Assembly (NCBI GenBank): GCA_903839715.1
Contig: CAIMDH010000099.1
Span: forward strand, 1-5,630
Length of the DNA: 5,630 bases
DNA from: an uncultured bacterium
GTDB taxonomy: Bacteria > Patescibacteriota > Minisyncoccia > Phycocordibacterales > UBA918
Direction of reading: 5' to 3'
The notes under the pieces are model-generated. The model saw nothing but the letters and a program-made list of their open reading frames with translations. It ran no database searches and was not told the DNA's origin. A program made the position numbers and the translations under genes. Shown here one piece after another: positions 5,130 to 5,630 of this stretch; the first letter of the stretch is position 1, and each line of letters starts with the position of its first letter.

Positions 5130-5330
5130 ATGAACGAGTTCTTTGGTACACTGCTTCCGCTCATTTTTGTCGGATACATCATTTCGATTGGCTTCGGAGT
5201 GGTTGTTGCGCAAAAGCGTGGGGCAACTGCAGTAAACCGCTTTTGGGTACGCACACTGCGTCGCGCTACTAGCGGCCTGCTGCGCTTCATTTCTTGGGCA
5301 TTCAGCGAATTAGCTAAGCTCACCCGGTGA
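5130..5330 (+). CDS. 66-residue basic single-span membrane protein, unknown function
   Basis: I do not recognise a family. Residues about 5-27 form one hydrophobic span (LLPLIFVGYIISIGFGVVV). It is followed by a positively charged stretch with KR (29-30), VRTLRR (40-45) and a final KLTR (63-66), interspersed with hydrophobic residues that could form an amphipathic helix. Positive residues clearly outnumber the two glutamates, so the C-terminal half probably faces the cytoplasm. Every expression signal is in place: a near-consensus promoter, GGAG (5119-5122) 7 bases before the ATG, tandem stops TGA-TAG and a terminator just after. It is the only gene here with a good Shine-Dalgarno site, and it is monocistronic, suggesting high expression. 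It could be a conserved small membrane protein, a small toxin or a secretion/division helper; nothing distinguishes these. A frame on the opposite strand is weaker. Confidence 0.8.
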   Translation: MNEFFGTLLPLIFVGYIISIGFGVVVAQKRGATAVNRFWVRTLRRATSGLLRFISWAFSELAKLTR

Positions 5331-5352
5331 TAGTGCTACAACACCACCACAC

Positions 5353-5383
5353 AAAGACCTTCTCTTATGAGTAGGTCTTTTTT
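5353..5383 (+). terminator. intrinsic terminator of the 66-residue gene
   Basis: AAAGACCT (5353-5360) pairs with AGGTCTTT (5373-5380). After a T-T mismatch, an inner CTC/GAG pairing closes a TTAT loop, and a run of six T (5378-5383) ends the hairpin. It begins 23 bases after the stop codon. Confidence 0.9.
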
Positions 5384-5398
5384 ATTGATGGGAGCATA

Positions 5399-5570
5399 GT
5401 GGACCAGAGAAGATTCGGTCACCAGTTACTAACTATAATTGTTTCTTACAGAAACTGTGTCCACTCATTTGATATTTGTTTCGCCCCGTTCATAAAATTT
5501 CTCATTCGCTCAACCCCGATCATTTCGGCCTAGAGGGGCCCCGAAATGGTCTTTCGAATCTTCTCTGGTC
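5399..5570. repeat. 172-base segment bounded by 16-base inverted repeats
   Basis: GACCAGAGAAGATTCG (5402-5417) occurs exactly inverted at 5555-5570. A 13-base direct copy of its left end (GTGGACCAGAGAA at 5399-5411) recurs at 5618-5630, where the window ends. Inside are a small hairpin GTTTCT-TAC-AGAAAC (5441-5455) and a larger one at 5521-5548. I see no target duplication and no open frame of useful length; the longest minus-strand one inside is about 25 codons, from the ATG at 5523, without a ribosome-binding site. It could be a small non-autonomous element, a folded RNA or a dispersed palindromic repeat. Confidence 0.6.
5521..5548. repeat. hairpin with 8-base stem
   Basis: CATTTCGG (5521-5528) pairs with CCGAAATG (5541-5548). 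The loop region includes the palindrome GGGGCCCC (5535-5542), which overlaps the 3' arm and allows alternative folding. No T-run follows on either strand, so it is not an ordinary terminator. Confidence 0.55.
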
Positions 5571-5630
5571 TCAAAACGACAAAGCCCTCAACACATACGT
5601 GTTGAGGGCTGTCGTTTGTGGACCAGAGAA
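5561..5630. repeat. large composite hairpin at the window edge, possible terminator
   Basis: The core stem AGCCCTCAACAC (5583-5594) with GTGTTGAGGGCT (5599-5610) closes a 4-base loop. It continues as AAACGAC (5574-5580) with GTCGTTT (5611-5617), apart from an AA bulge. Beyond a 3-base mismatch on each side, TTCTCTGGTC (5561-5570) pairs with GACCAGAGAA (5621-5630), and the arm may extend past the window. The core alone could act as a bidirectional terminator, but the T-runs (GTCGTTTG and GTCGTTTTG) are poor. Confidence 0.6.

Noticed and set aside
5102..5323. Minus-strand frame of 73 codons opposite the 66-residue gene
   Set aside because: The promoter, ribosome-binding site, tandem stops and terminator all support the plus strand.
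5328..5333. Alternative genetic code with TGA read as glycine, as in some CPR groups
   Set aside because: TGA ends the 66-residue gene and is followed directly by TAG, and all conserved proteins read through normally under the standard code.
5551..5570. TTCGAATC as the T-arm of a tRNA
   Set aside because: The flanking bases do not form the T-stem or acceptor stem; the sequence is explained by the inverted repeat.
5399..5630. CRISPR array
   Set aside because: There are only three copies in alternating orientation with unequal spacing, which does not match direct repeats with uniform spacers.

Overview
The window reads as an ordinary stretch of a small bacterial chromosome under the standard genetic code, with compact genes and short gaps. 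The unusually short S-adenosylmethionine synthetase, the terse AT-rich spacers and the near absence of Shine-Dalgarno sites suggest a Patescibacteria (CPR) genome, perhaps Saccharibacteria. This placement is an inference from style and not from a marker gene. TGA is a stop here (5328-5330, followed at once by TAG), which argues against the CPR groups that read TGA as glycine.

Layout. Positions 1-285 hold no intact gene: there is a possible start-less coding remnant (64-270) and two adjacent inverted repeats (76-102 and 103-118). Six genes then lie on the minus strand; in transcription order they are an MgtC/SapB membrane protein (4977-4453), a small HAD-fold phosphatase-like protein (4360-3950), a Fic-domain AMP-transferase with a C-terminal DNA-binding-like domain (3857-2964), metK (2742-1744), an Abi-type HEPN protein (1491-589) and a DUF1294 membrane protein (570-286). 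On the plus strand, divergent from mgtC, is a 66-residue membrane peptide gene (5130-5330) with a near-consensus promoter, a clear ribosome-binding site and a terminator. The last 230 bases carry a repeat present three times in alternating orientation, able to form competing large hairpins.

Control signals are the best part of the window. metK is preceded by a convincing SAM-I (S-box) riboswitch (2896-2803) followed by an intrinsic terminator (2795-2758), so SAM should shut off its own synthase. The fic promoter is embedded in a perfect 14-base inverted repeat with a third copy of the same motif upstream (3875-3938). The C-terminus of Fic resembles an excisionase/MerR-like helix-turn-helix, so autoregulation is a reasonable hypothesis. 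The fic, HAD and mgtC genes each have a candidate -10 box ending exactly 8 bases before an ATG and no Shine-Dalgarno site, the pattern expected of leaderless transcripts.

The genes do not form one pathway. metK is housekeeping. Abi and Fic are accessory toxin/defence-type genes on either side of it. MgtC, HAD and DUF1294 are general small proteins. Only abi and DUF1294 are close enough (18 bases) to look co-transcribed.
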